Shown piece after piece: positions 1 to 8,096 of a DNA stretch of 23,730 nt. Position 1 is the first letter of the stretch, and the number at the start of each line of letters is the position of its first letter. Source of the stretch: Planctomycetales bacterium (GTDB taxonomy: Bacteria; Planctomycetota; Phycisphaerae; SM23-33); NCBI GenBank assembly GCA_030631085.1, contig DAOVLV010000002.1, positions 1 through 23,730 on the forward strand, given 5' to 3'. Both the position numbers and the translations under genes were made by a program. The notes under the pieces are model-generated. The model had not been told where the DNA came from. It made no database searches and worked only from the letters and a program-made list of their open reading frames with translations.

Positions 1-477
1 CCGCGAAAATGCTCCATATACGAAACCAAAGGCCTGACGCGCGTATCACGCTGGGAGCCAGGCTTTGGCGGGATGCTTCGTTGGACGCCGGCCAACACGA
101 TCTTGCACTGGTGGGGATGCGGAACAAATTGTCAGAATTATTGCGTTTATGATATTGACGGAAAGGAACTCCTGGAGGGAAACGCCTCTGGATTGGACGT
201 CTCGCCATCGGGCCGATTTCTGATGATTTGTCCGAGTTTGCCGTTGGCTGGGCGCGGCCTGGAACTCATCGACCTGACTAACCTGACGACCATCTATAAA
301 AGCAATATTAAACCTTCCGAGGCGTGGGTATCGGAAGTGCGGTGGATATCGGAAACGAAAATTGACGCGGAATACGTGCAGAAGAATTCTCAAAAGTTCC
401 ACCGTAGGATATATATCGAATCTACAAAGTTTGTAGCGACTGTCTTCCCATCAACCCCGTTTCAGACAGGTCTGTGA
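1..477 (+). CDS. 3' end of a beta-propeller-like protein (partial)
   Basis: The reading frame is open from base 1 without a stop, so the gene begins outside the window and only the last 158 residues are visible. The ATG at 73 lies inside this open frame and has no ribosome binding site, so it is not needed as a start. The visible part has short blade-like beta segments with motifs such as YDIDGKEL, GLDVSPSGRFLMI and LELIDLTN, which resemble WD40/TolB-type propeller repeats in which a value is printed and formatted. No catalytic residues are evident. The last 56 bases overlap the 3' end of the minus-strand methylthiotransferase gene, so the two are convergent. The function is unknown; the propeller assignment rests on pattern only. 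Confidence 0.6.
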   Translation, partial: PRKCSIYETKGLTRVSRWEPGFGGMLRWTPANTILHWWGCGTNCQNYCVYDIDGKELLEGNASGLDVSPSGRFLMICPSLPLAGRGLELIDLTNLTTIYKSNIKPSEAWVSEVRWISETKIDAEYVQKNSQKFHRRIYIESTKFVATVFPSTPFQTGL

Positions 478-1987
478 TGTGGATATGGACGATTTTTCCC
501 GTTAGGGCGGCGAGGTGGGACTGCGCTTCGCTTCGGCCCAGCCTACCGTCTTCGTTCAATGGGAAAAACACTTCGATGTATCTGTCTGTCAGGCCTCGGG
601 CGCAGCCGGGCGGGGTTTTGGAGTTTGGTTGCTCGACTAGGGCTTCGACGGTCCGGCCTATGAATCGCCGGCGGAAGTTTTCAGACATCTCGTGCTCCAG
701 TTGGGCCAGTTTCGCGCAGCGGGTTTTGACGACCTCCGGCAGGGGGGCTTCTTTTCTCCAGTTCCATGCGGCAGTGCCAGGCCGGGGCGAGAAGCCGAAA
801 ATGTGAATCTTGCTGAATTCAGACTGTCGAGCGACATCGAGCGTGTCGGCGAAGTCGGCATCGCTCTCGCCGGGGAAGCCGACGACCACGTCGGTAGTAA
901 TGGCGGCATCGTCGATGGTTTCGCGGACACGCCGGACGGCATCGAGGAATTGACCGGCGTCGTACTGGCGATTCATCCGTTTCAGGATGCGGCTTGAGCC
1001 GGATTGCATAGGCAGGTGCAGATGCGGCGCGACGGTGGGGAAGTCGCGGAAAACTTTCAGTAGTTCATCGGTAACGTCTCCGGGTTCGAGGCTGCTGAGT
1101 CGAACTCGCCACAGCCCCGACGTTTGGGTCGCACGCTGGAGCAGTTCCGGCAAGGCGGACCGCTCGGTCCATTTTCGGCGGATGGTGGTCGGCTGATCGT
1201 ACGCGCCTAGAAAGACGCCGCAGAGGACGATTTCCCGATGTCCGTTGGCGACGAGTGTCGCGATTTCGTCGAGGATTTCGTCCATCGGTCTGGACCAGAC
1301 GCAAGATCGCAATTGTGGAATAACGCAATATGTGCAGAAGGCGTCGCACCCGTCCTGGATCTTTACGAACGCCCGCTGGTGGTTTGTGAAGGTTTCAATC
1401 GGTGGCAGTCCGGAGGTTCCCGTTGCTTCGCTTCTACGGTTCACGGGCGAGACGCTCGTGGTACGTATTGCGATATTATTTTTCTTGACAGGGGTTTTTT
1501 GAGTTGGTTTAATAAGTGTAGAGTTACGAGAGTCCTTGGCTGGGCGCTGATACGAACTCGTCCTCATAAATTTTTCATTCCTGACGAGCCTGGCCGGTTT
1601 GGTCCTCTGGTTTCCTTCCCGGCTTGGGTCGCTCGCTGATGATAGATACTGCTGAAGGTGTTCGGCAATGTTGTCGTGGTGTCCGAGAGCGTGAATTTCG
1701 CCTTTCGCACCGGTCTCGATTGCCATTTGTCGCAGGTTTTCGCCTTCAGCCGTTGCGTAGCATCCGAGGATGATGATGTCGGTATTTGGATTATTTCTGA
1801 CAGCGCGCCTGATTGCGCGTCGGCTTTTTGCAGCGGCGGATGCCGTTACGCAGCAGGTGTTGATTATGACGAGGTCAGGCGGTTCTGACGAGTCGCACAG
1901 GCCGAAGCGTTGCAAAAGAGCGGCTATGGACTGCGTTTCATACTGGTTGACCTTGCATCCAATTGTAACAGTAGAGAAACGGCGCAT
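422..1987 (-). CDS. mtaB: tRNA t6A37 methylthiotransferase, MtaB type
   Basis: Radical-SAM enzyme that adds a methylthio group to N6-threonylcarbamoyladenosine at tRNA position 37, in the cytoplasm. Numbered from the ATG at 1987 (521 aa), the N-terminal MTTase domain has GCKVNQYET, NTCCV and GCYA, giving cluster ligands near C11, C45 and C76. GCKVNQYE is typical of MtaB rather than MiaB or RimO. The radical-SAM CxxxCxxC motif (CDAFCTYC) is at C214, C218 and C221, followed by a TIM-barrel region and a C-terminal TRAM-like tail. The frame extends upstream to an ATG at 2020, but the first 11 residues are unlike the family, so 1987 is preferred. The protein is longer than usual (about 430-450 aa) because of a polar linker at roughly 116-201 between the first two domains. 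It is divergent from the pilus operon. Confidence 0.9.
   Translation of the reverse strand: MRRFSTVTIGCKVNQYETQSIAALLQRFGLCDSSEPPDLVIINTCCVTASAAAKSRRAIRRAVRNNPNTDIIILGCYATAEGENLRQMAIETGAKGEIHALGHHDNIAEHLQQYLSSASDPSREGNQRTKPARLVRNEKFMRTSSYQRPAKDSRNSTLIKPTQKTPVKKNNIAIRTTSVSPVNRRSEATGTSGLPPIETFTNHQRAFVKIQDGCDAFCTYCVIPQLRSCVWSRPMDEILDEIATLVANGHREIVLCGVFLGAYDQPTTIRRKWTERSALPELLQRATQTSGLWRVRLSSLEPGDVTDELLKVFRDFPTVAPHLHLPMQSGSSRILKRMNRQYDAGQFLDAVRRVRETIDDAAITTDVVVGFPGESDADFADTLDVARQSEFSKIHIFGFSPRPGTAAWNWRKEAPLPEVVKTRCAKLAQLEHEMSENFRRRFIGRTVEALVEQPNSKTPPGCARGLTDRYIEVFFPLNEDGRLGRSEAQSHLAALTGKIVHIHITDLSETGLMGRQSLQTL
1443..1461. repeat. Palindromic repeat inside mtaB linker
   Basis: Eight-base arms CACGGGCG and CGCTCGTG flank AGA, with one G-T pair. 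It lies in the extra linker of the methylthiotransferase and keeps the frame open. The surrounding bases (about 1417-1465) look unlike the rest of the gene, and I recall similar CACGGGCGAGACGCTCGTG-type palindromes as dispersed repeats in planctomycete genomes. That recollection is unverified, and only one copy is visible here. Confidence 0.45.
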
Positions 1988-2106
1988 TACGAACCTCGAT
2001 TTATGTCGGCGAGTTAACATATTAATACTTGACGCCGCTGTTGAAGTTAAAGACCATACTATAGTCGCCGCAAAGGGCGGTTGCTAAACAATAAGAGGGT
2101 TTAAGC
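1988..2106. promoter_or_regulatory. Divergent mtaB/pilM intergenic region with pilM RBS
   Basis: This short AT-richer gap must hold the start signals of both divergent genes. For the plus-strand operon, GAGGG at 2095-2099 sits 7 bases before the ATG at 2107 and is a good Shine-Dalgarno. A TTGACG at 2029-2034 and a TATAGT at 2060-2065 are visible, but their spacing does not fit a standard sigma-70 promoter, so no specific promoter is called. Confidence 0.4.
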
Positions 2107-4209
2107 ATGGCTACGACCGAAAGAGTCTGGGGCATTGACATTGGGCAGTGTGCATTGAAGGCTTTGGAGCTGGTCAGTACCCAGGGGCAAATCAGCATAG
2201 GGGGGTTTGAGATAATCGAACACCCTCGGATATTGTCCCAGATGGATTCGACGGAACGAGAGCGTGCGATCAACGTCGCCCTTGAGCAGTTTCTTACCCG
2301 CAACGACATTTCAAAGGCGGGCGTGGTGGTTTCGATTCCCGGTCAATCCGGTTTTACCCGTTTCGTCAAACTCCCGCCGGTGGAGGAAAAGCAGGTTCCG
2401 GAAATCGTTCGTTTTGAGGCAGAGCAGCAGATACCCTTCAGCATTGATGAAGTTATCTGGCGTTGGCAATCCTTCCGCGATCCTGATTCTCCCGATATCG
2501 AGGTCGGTATCTTTGCGATGAAGCGTTCGGATGTTTGGGAGACGCTGAATCGCTTCGAGGATACGGGGGTTACTGTCGATGTCGTTCAGATGTCGCCGTT
2601 GGCGCTGTACAACTTCATGGAATTCGACGGCCAGGTTGTCGATAACGGCGCGACGTTGCTGGTGGACGTGGGGGCGGACAAAACCGACATTGTCGTTGCC
2701 GACGGGCCCAGGATATGGACGCGAACGCTTCAACTGGGTGGAAACAACTTTACCGAGGTACTGGTAAAGGCGTTCAAACTGGATTTCAACAAGGCCGAAA
2801 AACTGAAGCGCGCCGCCGGTACCAGTAAGTATGCCCGCCAGGTATTCCAGGCGATGCGCCCCGTATTCGCCGAACTTACCCAGGAAATCCAGCGGTCTGT
2901 CGGATATTACACCTCGCTGCACCGCGAGAGCAGGTTCCGTCGGGTCGTCGCCATTGGTAACGGTTTCAGACTTCCAGGACTTCAGAAATATATTGAGCAG
3001 AACCTCGGTATTCCGGTAGTCAGAATTGACTCGTACGAAAAACTTTCACCGTCACCGGCATTAAATGCACCCGCATTTACAGAGAACATCCTTTCATTCG
3101 CAGCCGCTTACGGGTTGGCGCTACAGGGGCTGGGAGTAACCCGGGTTCAGACCAACCTCCTTCCGTCCGAAAGCGCCAGGCGGCGATTGTGGGATCGCAA
3201 GCGACCGTGGTTCGCCGCTGCCGCTGCGGTGATACTGATCGCCGTAGCAATTTACGCCTGGCGAGCCAATGCCGACAGTAATACCCTCAAAACGCAGAGA
3301 GCAGGAATGGCTTCGGCGGGGAGTGTTATCGGGAAGTACAACAAACTGCGGAAAGAGCATAAGAAATACGACGGTCAGGACAAGGCCGAGGAGAAAGATA
3401 TACTCCAATATAAGAAGATGATGGAGTATCGCGACTTTGTACCGACGCTGACCTACCTCATCAGCGAATCGATCAAAAAGACAGCGACCGACCAGGGACT
3501 GATGACCCTGGAGGGTCGGGACGACCTTATGAAGATTAAGCGGTCGCAGCGGCGCGTGATCATGATTGCCTCGCAAACCATGACGTATAAAGATGATTTG
3601 TCGGGCGTCGAAAAAGAACACCTCAAAGCCGGATTCAAGGGAGAGGTAGTAATCAAAGAGTCCAGTGAATCCATGGGCGGACCCAGGTCCAGGGATCGTG
3701 AACGCGATGAAGAGAGGGAACTCAGAGGCTACAGGGGAAGAAGACCGAAAACGGTCGCCAAAAAGACCGAGAAGAAACCTGCCGGTCAGCGGGGATACCT
3801 TGTTTATATTTCCGGTTCCGTACCGCTTCCGTACACGGAAGCAGTGCAGTTTATCGGCACCAACCTGAGGCATAAACTTGGTGAGTTGGCTGAGAAGTTT
3901 CCATCCGTGGAGGTAACATTAAGTGTGTCTGAAGTTAAACCAGGCAAGCCCTTGGCGCCGGACACAACAATCGGCGGCAGTACACCCGGATTGACGGGCG
4001 GGATAGAAGGGCGAGATGATTATAGAGGTAATAGAAGACCTCGTACGAGCGGGCAACAACAGGGCGACATTGTTCCGGACCCGCTGACAGGTGAATACGC
4101 CGGTGCGGATTCGCAGTTTTTCATTGGTTGGAAAGTCCTGATTAAAGGCACCGGCCTGCCAAAAGACGATAAAGACAGTTCGATTTCCAGGACCGGAGGT
4201 AAGCGATGA
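2107..4209 (+). CDS. pilM: PilM-PilN fusion, pilus/secretion inner-membrane platform
   Basis: Cytoplasmic actin-like PilM that binds ATP and links the assembly motor to the inner-membrane platform, here joined to a PilN-like part. PilM features are GIDIGQCALKALEL at the N-terminus (phosphate-1 loop), LLVDVGADKTDIVVADG near 195-211 (phosphate-2) and VVAIGNGFRLPGL near 280-292 (adenosine motif). At residues 350-353 NLLP begins a PilN-like start (NLLP, basic stretch, W), followed by one membrane helix at about 369-386 and a periplasmic part with coiled coil and a basic low-complexity stretch near 520-560. The length of 700 aa compares with about 350 for PilM alone, and no separate pilN follows, which supports a fusion. 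The RBS is GAGGG at 2095-2099. Its stop overlaps the next start as ATGA, so translation is probably coupled. Confidence 0.85.
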   Translation: MATTERVWGIDIGQCALKALELVSTQGQISIGGFEIIEHPRILSQMDSTERERAINVALEQFLTRNDISKAGVVVSIPGQSGFTRFVKLPPVEEKQVPEIVRFEAEQQIPFSIDEVIWRWQSFRDPDSPDIEVGIFAMKRSDVWETLNRFEDTGVTVDVVQMSPLALYNFMEFDGQVVDNGATLLVDVGADKTDIVVADGPRIWTRTLQLGGNNFTEVLVKAFKLDFNKAEKLKRAAGTSKYARQVFQAMRPVFAELTQEIQRSVGYYTSLHRESRFRRVVAIGNGFRLPGLQKYIEQNLGIPVVRIDSYEKLSPSPALNAPAFTENILSFAAAYGLALQGLGVTRVQTNLLPSESARRRLWDRKRPWFAAAAAVILIAVAIYAWRANADSNTLKTQRAGMASAGSVIGKYNKLRKEHKKYDGQDKAEEKDILQYKKMMEYRDFVPTLTYLISESIKKTATDQGLMTLEGRDDLMKIKRSQRRVIMIASQTMTYKDDLSGVEKEHLKAGFKGEVVIKESSESMGGPRSRDRERDEERELRGYRGRRPKTVAKKTEKKPAGQRGYLVYISGSVPLPYTEAVQFIGTNLRHKLGELAEKFPSVEVTLSVSEVKPGKPLAPDTTIGGSTPGLTGGIEGRDDYRGNRRPRTSGQQQGDIVPDPLTGEYAGADSQFFIGWKVLIKGTGLPKDDKDSSISRTGGKR

Positions 4210-5693
4210 ATTTCCTGAAAGAAAATTTATTCCTGGTCATTACGGCGGCGGTTGTCGTTGTGGGCGTCTCTGCGGGGTTACTGCTGGGAAAATCAATGGG
4301 CTCTCAGTCCGACACCGATAGCAAACCATATATATCCAAGGCCAAAGAAATTAATTCATTGGCCTCTCACGGCGTCAACAAGATTGGCGTCGAGGCCAAA
4401 AAACGACGAGTCGAAGATATGCGATATCAGGCCGAGACAGTGGCCGATACATTCCTTCGGCGCAACCGACGCGGTTGCGAGGTGCTGTCATTTGAAATTT
4501 CAGGTCAGACAGTCCCCGCATTTCCGGTCGATCCGGAGTTCAAGGATCGTGAGACTCTTCGGCAACTGTTTCCGGAAAAATATCGCCGAGAGATAGCGAG
4601 TCTGCTGAAGACGCTCAAGCGGACCGTTCCACCAACGACCAAGGAGATCGACGAGGAGATAGCGAGGATTACCGCCAGTGCGATGCCGGCAGAGAAAAAA
4701 GAAGAAAAAATCAAACATACCAGTTCTGTAACCATGAGCGAACGCGATCGCCGCGAACGCGAACGTTTCGGCCATATGGAAGCGAGACGCGGTACGGGAC
4801 GCCCATCCAACGTAATGGATGTAAAAAGCGACGTTGGACGGCAGGCATTGATTAATCTGGTTGTCAGGCAATCGGAAAAGGGGTGGATATACGCCGACGA
4901 AGAACAGGGTAAAACAGGCGACAGCAGCAGGGGCGACAGCAGGATGACTACCGACGACGGGGCAATGCACATTGCACTTAAACGCAATATGCTGGACTAC
5001 TCCGACGACGACCTCTGGATGGCACAAGTGGGACTGTGGGTACAGAAGGATATTATCAAAGCGATTAACCTGACAAACGAACAGGTAAGAGAAACGGCAT
5101 CGGGAAAACAGACGGGTGTAGCCGCATCAGCGGTGAAACGTTTGATGAATATCGACGTCAGAGGATTTGTCCTTGGCGGACCGGCCGACTCGGGCGCAAC
5201 GACCACGATGCTTCGATACGCAAACATCGATTCCGCCAAAGGCGATAAAACTCCTCCCCAACTCACGGGACGGGCGTGTAACAAACTCTACGATGTGGTG
5301 CATTATGATTTCACCGTCGTGATTCCCATGCGGCACCTTCTCAGGCTGCAAAGGAACCTGATGGCGCAGAACTATCATACCATTCTGGAAGTCAGTATCA
5401 TCAGACCGGTGCAGTCAGATGTACACTATTACGGTACTGATTCCGTGATGAAGGTAACCATCGTCGGTGAAATGCTTATGCTGACGGACTGGACTCGCGG
5501 GCGATGGGATAAGGAAACGAAAACCTGGGATAAGGATTATCCCCCCCTGATGCCGGTAGAAGATTTCCTGAAGGATATAAGAGACATGAACCCCGACGCC
5601 CTGCGAGATGAAGACAACAAAAGAAAGGGATTGTCCCCTGTGATCGAGACCAAGGCCAAGACCAAGACCCGTAGCCCCCGACGCCGAAGGTGA
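4206..5693 (+). CDS. Single-pass periplasmic protein in the PilO position
   Basis: Second gene of the operon, starting inside the stop of the PilM-PilN fusion (ATGA overlap). The 495-aa product has a short cytoplasmic N-terminus, one membrane helix at about residues 8-28, and a long periplasmic part. Residues about 130-200 are rich in Glu, Lys and Arg and likely helical or coiled (around DEEIARI and RDRRERERF). The later part (about 250-460) is mixed alpha/beta, with a hydrophobic strand-like region around FTVVIPMRHLLRLQ. The topology (short cytoplasmic tail, TM, coiled coil, small domain) matches PilN/PilO proteins, and the gene sits where pilO would be. However, I see no sequence motif that proves PilO, and it is more than twice the usual PilO length. 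The C-terminus ends in a basic tail (RSPRRRR). Confidence 0.7.
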   Translation: MNFLKENLFLVITAAVVVVGVSAGLLLGKSMGSQSDTDSKPYISKAKEINSLASHGVNKIGVEAKKRRVEDMRYQAETVADTFLRRNRRGCEVLSFEISGQTVPAFPVDPEFKDRETLRQLFPEKYRREIASLLKTLKRTVPPTTKEIDEEIARITASAMPAEKKEEKIKHTSSVTMSERDRRERERFGHMEARRGTGRPSNVMDVKSDVGRQALINLVVRQSEKGWIYADEEQGKTGDSSRGDSRMTTDDGAMHIALKRNMLDYSDDDLWMAQVGLWVQKDIIKAINLTNEQVRETASGKQTGVAASAVKRLMNIDVRGFVLGGPADSGATTTMLRYANIDSAKGDKTPPQLTGRACNKLYDVVHYDFTVVIPMRHLLRLQRNLMAQNYHTILEVSIIRPVQSDVHYYGTDSVMKVTIVGEMLMLTDWTRGRWDKETKTWDKDYPPLMPVEDFLKDIRDMNPDALRDEDNKRKGLSPVIETKAKTKTRSPRRRR

Positions 5694-5774
5694 GGATGAC
5701 ATTGTTATGTGCCGGAAACGCCGGCTTATCTTTGCAGGCGTCTGGTTTATTGAAAAAATGAGGAGACTGAAATC

Positions 5775-7772
5775 ATGGCCCGGAAAGAAGAAGCCGGCTT
5801 GATTGAACAGCACGTGGAAAAGATTGCCCTCGGGATCGCGTTGGTGATCCTGGTTGTGGTGGGTTTGCACTGGGGGCTGGAGAGTCCGCGCCGAATTAAA
5901 ATCAAAGTCGATGCCCGTGGAGTCAGGATGCCGAAAGATGAGTACGCGCCCAACGAGGTGGACGGTGCACTGAAAGACGCATCGGACAAACTGGCAAAGC
6001 GGATGGAAAGGTTGAAGCCTGAAATTATACCCGTACCGCGTTATGCAGACCGGCTGAAAAAGATTTATGAAAGCCCATATAATGCCGGACGTGTGCAATC
6101 TTACGTTCATTACAGATCAGATCGAATGCCTCCCAATCTGGATATAAAACAGGTAGAAAAGGCTGAACCGACCAGTCTGGCCGCTCTGACGCCGCTACCG
6201 AAACCCGAACAGCCGCTGGTAAAAACCGGCCGGGAAGTCCAGGTCAGTTTGACGCCGGACGGGGAAACGGAATACAAAGGAGTCAACATAACCCGCGTTG
6301 CAGCGGTTTTCGAGCACGGGAAAGTTCTCGAAAAGTGGAAGCAAGCCCTTGAAAAAACACATGCACGCCCCAGGATTACCTTTGTCGCTGTTGAGGTGCG
6401 TCGCCGGTATCTCCTTACGGACGGTTCGTGGAGCGAAGGCGAACCGGCAGCAGTGGCGATTCTTCCGGGACTACCGGTAATCCCAGCGGCAGATGGAAAA
6501 AACTTCCTTGACATTCAACAGAGGATCAACGAACTGTCCCGGATAACGAACCAGGAAGATATTCTCGAACCTCCCTGCCCTGACATCGTCTGGTCTAATC
6601 GTCAGACGGGAACGTGGCAGATTGAAAAACACAAACCTCGCACACGTGTCAGCAACCTCCTGGAGACCGAAGAGGAAAAATCGACGACATCTGGAAAGAC
6701 AGAAACAGATACCAGATTGGCCCGCGAGGCAGCCAGACGCCGCCAGGAAGAAGCCAAACGACGTGAGGCAGCCAAGCGGCTCCGCGAAGAAGAAGCCAGA
6801 CGCCGCCGGGTTGTCAGGCCTAACGTTCGAGGTAGATCGGAGCGGTCAGAGCGTCGTGGTGATGAGGGCAGAGGCATAAGAAGACCGGCGGTCAGGCGTG
6901 ATGAGCGTCGTGGTGATGAGGGCAGAGGTAGAATCAGAAGGCCGGTCGAGCGTGATGAGCGTCGTGGTGATGAGGGCAGAGGCAGAATCAGAAGACCGGT
7001 CGAGCGTGATGAGCGTCGTGGCGATGAGGGCAGAGGCAGAATGCCGGCTGGACGCAGACGTGATGAAGATCGTCGCGATCTTGACAGGCGTCGCGATCCG
7101 AGGCGCCGTCCTGTAACGGCTGGGCCTGATGCGCCCAAACTCATATTAATACCTACTCTCCAGGAGCAGTTGGATAACCCCGCCGGTATCCTTGAGGTGT
7201 GGTTTCATGACATGAACCTGGCCGAAGGGATGACCTATAGTTATCAACTTCGCCTGGTTCTTGTTAATCCGCTTCTGGGTCGCTTTAAGGACGTTGTGAA
7301 TAAGGATGACGCTAGTGTTAAGTTTGTTCGCACACCCTGGTCCCAATGGTCTGAACCGGTAAGCGTGAAGCGTCCGACCGAGTTTTTCCTGGTCGGAAGC
7401 GCCCCGCCGATGGGTACGGTAACAGTGGAGGTGTTCACGCAGCAATGGGGTCAATGGGTCAGTCATAGTTTCAGGATCGGACAGGGCGAACCTATCGGCG
7501 AAAAGGTTCGCAAAGAGTTACTTCGACTTGGCGGAGGCGAGCAGGAAGAAACGCTCGTCAACTTCAAGACCGGCGCTATTGCCGTAAGTTTTAATTTCAA
7601 GAAGAAGCAACGAATTCCCGGTACGAACTTTTTCCGGACGACGACGGAGTTGTTGTACCTTGATGCGAATGGGAAACTTCGCACGCGTACGCAGGACGAC
7701 TCGTCGCAGAGATACAACGATTTGCGCGACGAGGTTCTTCAATCGACCCGGACCGCGTCGGGCGTGCGGTAG
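5775..7772 (+). CDS. Membrane-anchored protein with Arg-rich tandem repeats, PilP/PilO-like position
   Basis: Third gene of the operon; AGGAG at 5761-5765 lies 9 bases before the ATG. The 665-aa product has a membrane helix at about 17-35, a conserved-looking periplasmic segment at about 60-270, a helical Glu/Arg/Ala-rich stretch at about 315-350, then an arginine-rich tandem repeat at about 359-423 (unit RDERRGDEGRGRIRRPVE). A folded C-terminal domain follows at about 455-640, containing HDMNLAEGMTYSYQLRLVLV and a beta-rich, fibronectin-like pattern. It may tether the inner-membrane platform to the secretin, as PilP or GspC do, since it lies directly before the secretin gene. This is an inference from order and topology; no PilP signature or lipobox is present. 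The repeat region is probably disordered. Confidence 0.65.
   Translation: MARKEEAGLIEQHVEKIALGIALVILVVVGLHWGLESPRRIKIKVDARGVRMPKDEYAPNEVDGALKDASDKLAKRMERLKPEIIPVPRYADRLKKIYESPYNAGRVQSYVHYRSDRMPPNLDIKQVEKAEPTSLAALTPLPKPEQPLVKTGREVQVSLTPDGETEYKGVNITRVAAVFEHGKVLEKWKQALEKTHARPRITFVAVEVRRRYLLTDGSWSEGEPAAVAILPGLPVIPAADGKNFLDIQQRINELSRITNQEDILEPPCPDIVWSNRQTGTWQIEKHKPRTRVSNLLETEEEKSTTSGKTETDTRLAREAARRRQEEAKRREAAKRLREEEARRRRVVRPNVRGRSERSERRGDEGRGIRRPAVRRDERRGDEGRGRIRRPVERDERRGDEGRGRIRRPVERDERRGDEGRGRMPAGRRRDEDRRDLDRRRDPRRRPVTAGPDAPKLILIPTLQEQLDNPAGILEVWFHDMNLAEGMTYSYQLRLVLVNPLLGRFKDVVNKDDASVKFVRTPWSQWSEPVSVKRPTEFFLVGSAPPMGTVTVEVFTQQWGQWVSHSFRIGQGEPIGEKVRKELLRLGGGEQEETLVNFKTGAIAVSFNFKKKQRIPGTNFFRTTTELLYLDANGKLRTRTQDDSSQRYNDLRDEVLQSTRTASGVR
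6849..7043 (+). repeat. 54-bp in-frame tandem repeat
   Basis: Two nearly identical full units (6897-6950 and 6951-7004) are flanked by partial copies (6849-6896 and 7005-7043). Each unit encodes the 18 residues RDERRGDEGRGRIRRPVE. Copies differ at few bases, so the expansion appears recent, and unit length is a multiple of three so copy-number changes keep the frame. Confidence 0.9.
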
Positions 7773-8093
7773 CAGGAAACAAAAGTCAGCGTAAAAAATG
7801 CCGACGATTTTCTGCTTGCATTGCATGGTGTGATTGAATTATGCTGCCCTCGCCCTGCCGAGCGCGGGTTCGTTGTTTAGTAGTATAATTGTGTGCTATT
7901 GTTCGATAAATAAAGCAACAAGGGGCTTGGATAAGCGCTGTGCGGCGCAAAGGGTTTCTCGGCGTTACCCGTTCCGCGAGGAGTGGGTTTTTCGTGCAGG
8001 ATGGTCTCCAAGCAGGTACTGATGACGATACCGCCGATAAGAAGGCGACCTTGCGAACTTGTGCGGCATGGGTTTCTTGAAAGGAGCATTGCA
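7773..8093 (+). promoter_or_regulatory. Intergenic region with a TATAAT hexamer before the secretin gene
   Basis: This 321-base gap separates the third operon gene from the secretin start chosen here. A perfect TATAAT is at 7884-7889, but no recognisable -35 hexamer sits 16-18 bases upstream, so an internal promoter is only possible. I see no terminator, tRNA or known riboswitch in it. The frame of the secretin gene remains open back to an ATG at 7983, but the encoded extension lacks any signal-peptide character. Confidence 0.3.
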
Positions 8094-8096
8094 TTG
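8081..8096 (+). promoter_or_regulatory. RBS and TTG start of the secretin gene
   Basis: AAGGAG at 8081-8086 is followed after 7 bases by TTG at 8094-8096. Starting there yields a clean signal peptide (basic start, hydrophobic core, cut after AWG or QDA), whereas the upstream ATGs at 7983 and 8001 have no comparable ribosome binding site. Confidence 0.7.

Noticed and set aside
3121..3873. Long antisense frame within pilM (and similar ones at 2311-2922, 8565-9185, 10371-11207 and 16641-17366).
   Set aside because: All lie within well-supported genes, have no ribosome binding site or family motif, and reflect the GC-rich codon pattern.
6849..7043. CRISPR-like array.
   Set aside because: The units are contiguous, with no unique spacers, and are in frame with the coding sequence, so this is a protein repeat.
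6602..7144. Long minus-strand frame over the Arg-rich repeat.
   Set aside because: It is the Ser/Leu/Arg-rich mirror of the tandem repeat and overlaps a better supported gene entirely.
7983..8093. ATG at 7983 as start of the secretin.
   Set aside because: No ribosome binding site, and the extension puts about 37 residues with prolines and arginines ahead of the signal peptide; AAGGAG followed by TTG at 8094 fits better. It remains an alternative.
7773..8093. A riboswitch, such as a cyclic-di-GMP type, upstream of the secretin.
   Set aside because: The segment has GCGCAAAGGG, which recalls part of the GEMM motif, but the flanking conserved parts and pairing do not follow it.
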